NCBI GenBank assembly: GCA_030039005.1 | Contig: JASHQT010000166.1 | Coordinates: forward strand, 1-6,385 | DNA length: 6,385 bases | Reading direction: 5' to 3' | Origin: Bryobacteraceae bacterium | Lineage (GTDB): Bacteria > Acidobacteriota > Terriglobia > Bryobacterales > Bryobacteraceae | Shown here: in pieces, positions 5,776 through 6,385 of the stretch | How positions within the stretch are numbered: position 1 is the first letter of the stretch | Layout: every line of letters starts with the position of its first letter | The notes under the pieces: model-generated | Database searches by the model: none | Told to the model about the DNA's origin: nothing | The model's input: only the letters and a program-made list of their open reading frames with translations | Position numbers and translations under genes: made by a program

Positions 5776-6385
5776 TCACCGCCAGGATCGCAACATGGAT
5801 GATTGCGTTGGCCGGGCTTCCACTGGCCGCGGCCACGTGTGAAAGCCTCAAATCGCTGACGATTCCGCACACCACGATCACGCAGGCCGAAACGGTGCCA
5901 GCCGGGCAGTTCAACCCTTTCGGCGCGCAGCCGACCTTCCCCAACGCGCGCACGGTGGACTTCAAGACTGTCCCCGAATTCTGCCGCGTCGCCGCCACCG
6001 CCCGGCCGACGAACGATTCTGAGATCAAGATTGAAGTCTGGATGCCGGTGGCCGGCTGGAATGGGAAATTCCGCGGCACCGGCAACGGCGGGCTGGGCGG
6101 CAATCTGAGCTACGGCGGCATGGTCACCGCGATGCATGGAGGCTTTGCGACGGCCGCCGAGAACACGGGCCATGAAGGCGGGTCCAGCTATGCACTGAAC
6201 CATCCCGAAAAAATTGTCGACTTCGGCGACCGCGCCGCACACGAAATGACCGTCACCGCGAAGGCCGCGATCGCGGCTTTTTACGGCCGCGCGGCCAAGT
6301 ATTCGTACATGGACGAATGCGGCGGAGGCTCGATCGCGGCGCTCAAGGAAGCGCAGAAATATCCGGAGGATTATAACGGCGTGGT
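5772..6385 (+). CDS. Tannase/feruloyl-esterase family secreted protein, 3'-truncated, nucleophile Ser replaced by Gly
   Basis: The gene runs off the window after 204 codons; family members are usually about 500 residues. The ATG at 5772 overlaps the DoxX stop. A Sec-type signal peptide (residues 1 to about 21, ending LPLAAA) precedes a mature start of TCESL, typical of the family. Recognisable family segments are the TIPHTTIT stretch with VPAGQF, GWNGKF-x-GTGNGGLGG (about 95-110), the NTGHEG motif, HPEKIVDFGDRAAHEMT, and KEAQKYPEDYNGVV at the edge. Active members are periplasmic or extracellular serine hydrolases that cleave phenolic esters such as gallate or ferulate. Here the nucleophile motif C-S-x-G-G reads C183-G-G-G-S187, with the flanking Tyr and EAQ-x-YP spacing unchanged, so the catalytic Ser position is Gly184. 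The enzyme may be inactive, may use Ser187, or may have another role. The Asp and His of the triad lie beyond the window. Confidence 0.85.
   Translation, partial: MITARIATWMIALAGLPLAAATCESLKSLTIPHTTITQAETVPAGQFNPFGAQPTFPNARTVDFKTVPEFCRVAATARPTNDSEIKIEVWMPVAGWNGKFRGTGNGGLGGNLSYGGMVTAMHGGFATAAENTGHEGGSSYALNHPEKIVDFGDRAAHEMTVTAKAAIAAFYGRAAKYSYMDECGGGSIAALKEAQKYPEDYNGV

Overview
The window is GC-rich, densely coding DNA with every supported gene on the + strand and intergenic gaps of 16 to 71 bases. The gene set points to an Acidobacteriota chromosome, plausibly of the Solibacter/Bryobacter type. The clues are a long two-module MacB/FtsX-like permease of the kind called ADOP, a lipoprotein with a Y-G-x-E ... 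W-R-W-T signature, a large GT-C type membrane protein with its own C-terminal soluble tail, and a tannase/feruloyl-esterase-family protein. This is judged from remembered family resemblance, not from a search.

Layout. 1-1884: 3' part of an ADOP-type permease whose N-terminus lies upstream. 1922-2437: small lipoprotein of unknown function. 2454-3488: extended-SDR NAD(P)-dependent sugar epimerase/dehydratase. 3503-3565: a short intergenic array of five ATGAC repeats with a 14-15 base period, the last copy being the start of the next gene. 3560-5296: GT39/ArnT-like polytopic membrane protein. 5347-5775: DoxX-family membrane protein, preceded by a TATACT box exactly where a leaderless transcript would place it. 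5772-6385: 5' part of a secreted tannase/feruloyl-esterase-like protein, overlapping the DoxX stop in an ATGA.

The lipoprotein, epimerase and GT-C protein are closely spaced and fit a cell-surface glycan or lipid-sugar module: a sugar-modifying enzyme in the cytoplasm, a membrane glycosyltransferase, and an outer lipoprotein. The DoxX and esterase genes form a separate two-gene unit by position and overlap.

The points most worth checking are: (1) the tannase-family protein has Gly where the family has its catalytic Ser (C-G-G-G-S instead of C-S-x-G-G), with no shift in the surrounding alignment; (2) the ATGAC array forms a chain of tiny ORFs, each ending in a TGA that overlaps the next ATG, and runs into the start of the GT-C gene; (3) the DoxX gene may be leaderless. 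No RNA genes, CRISPR arrays, insertion sequences or convincing terminators were seen.
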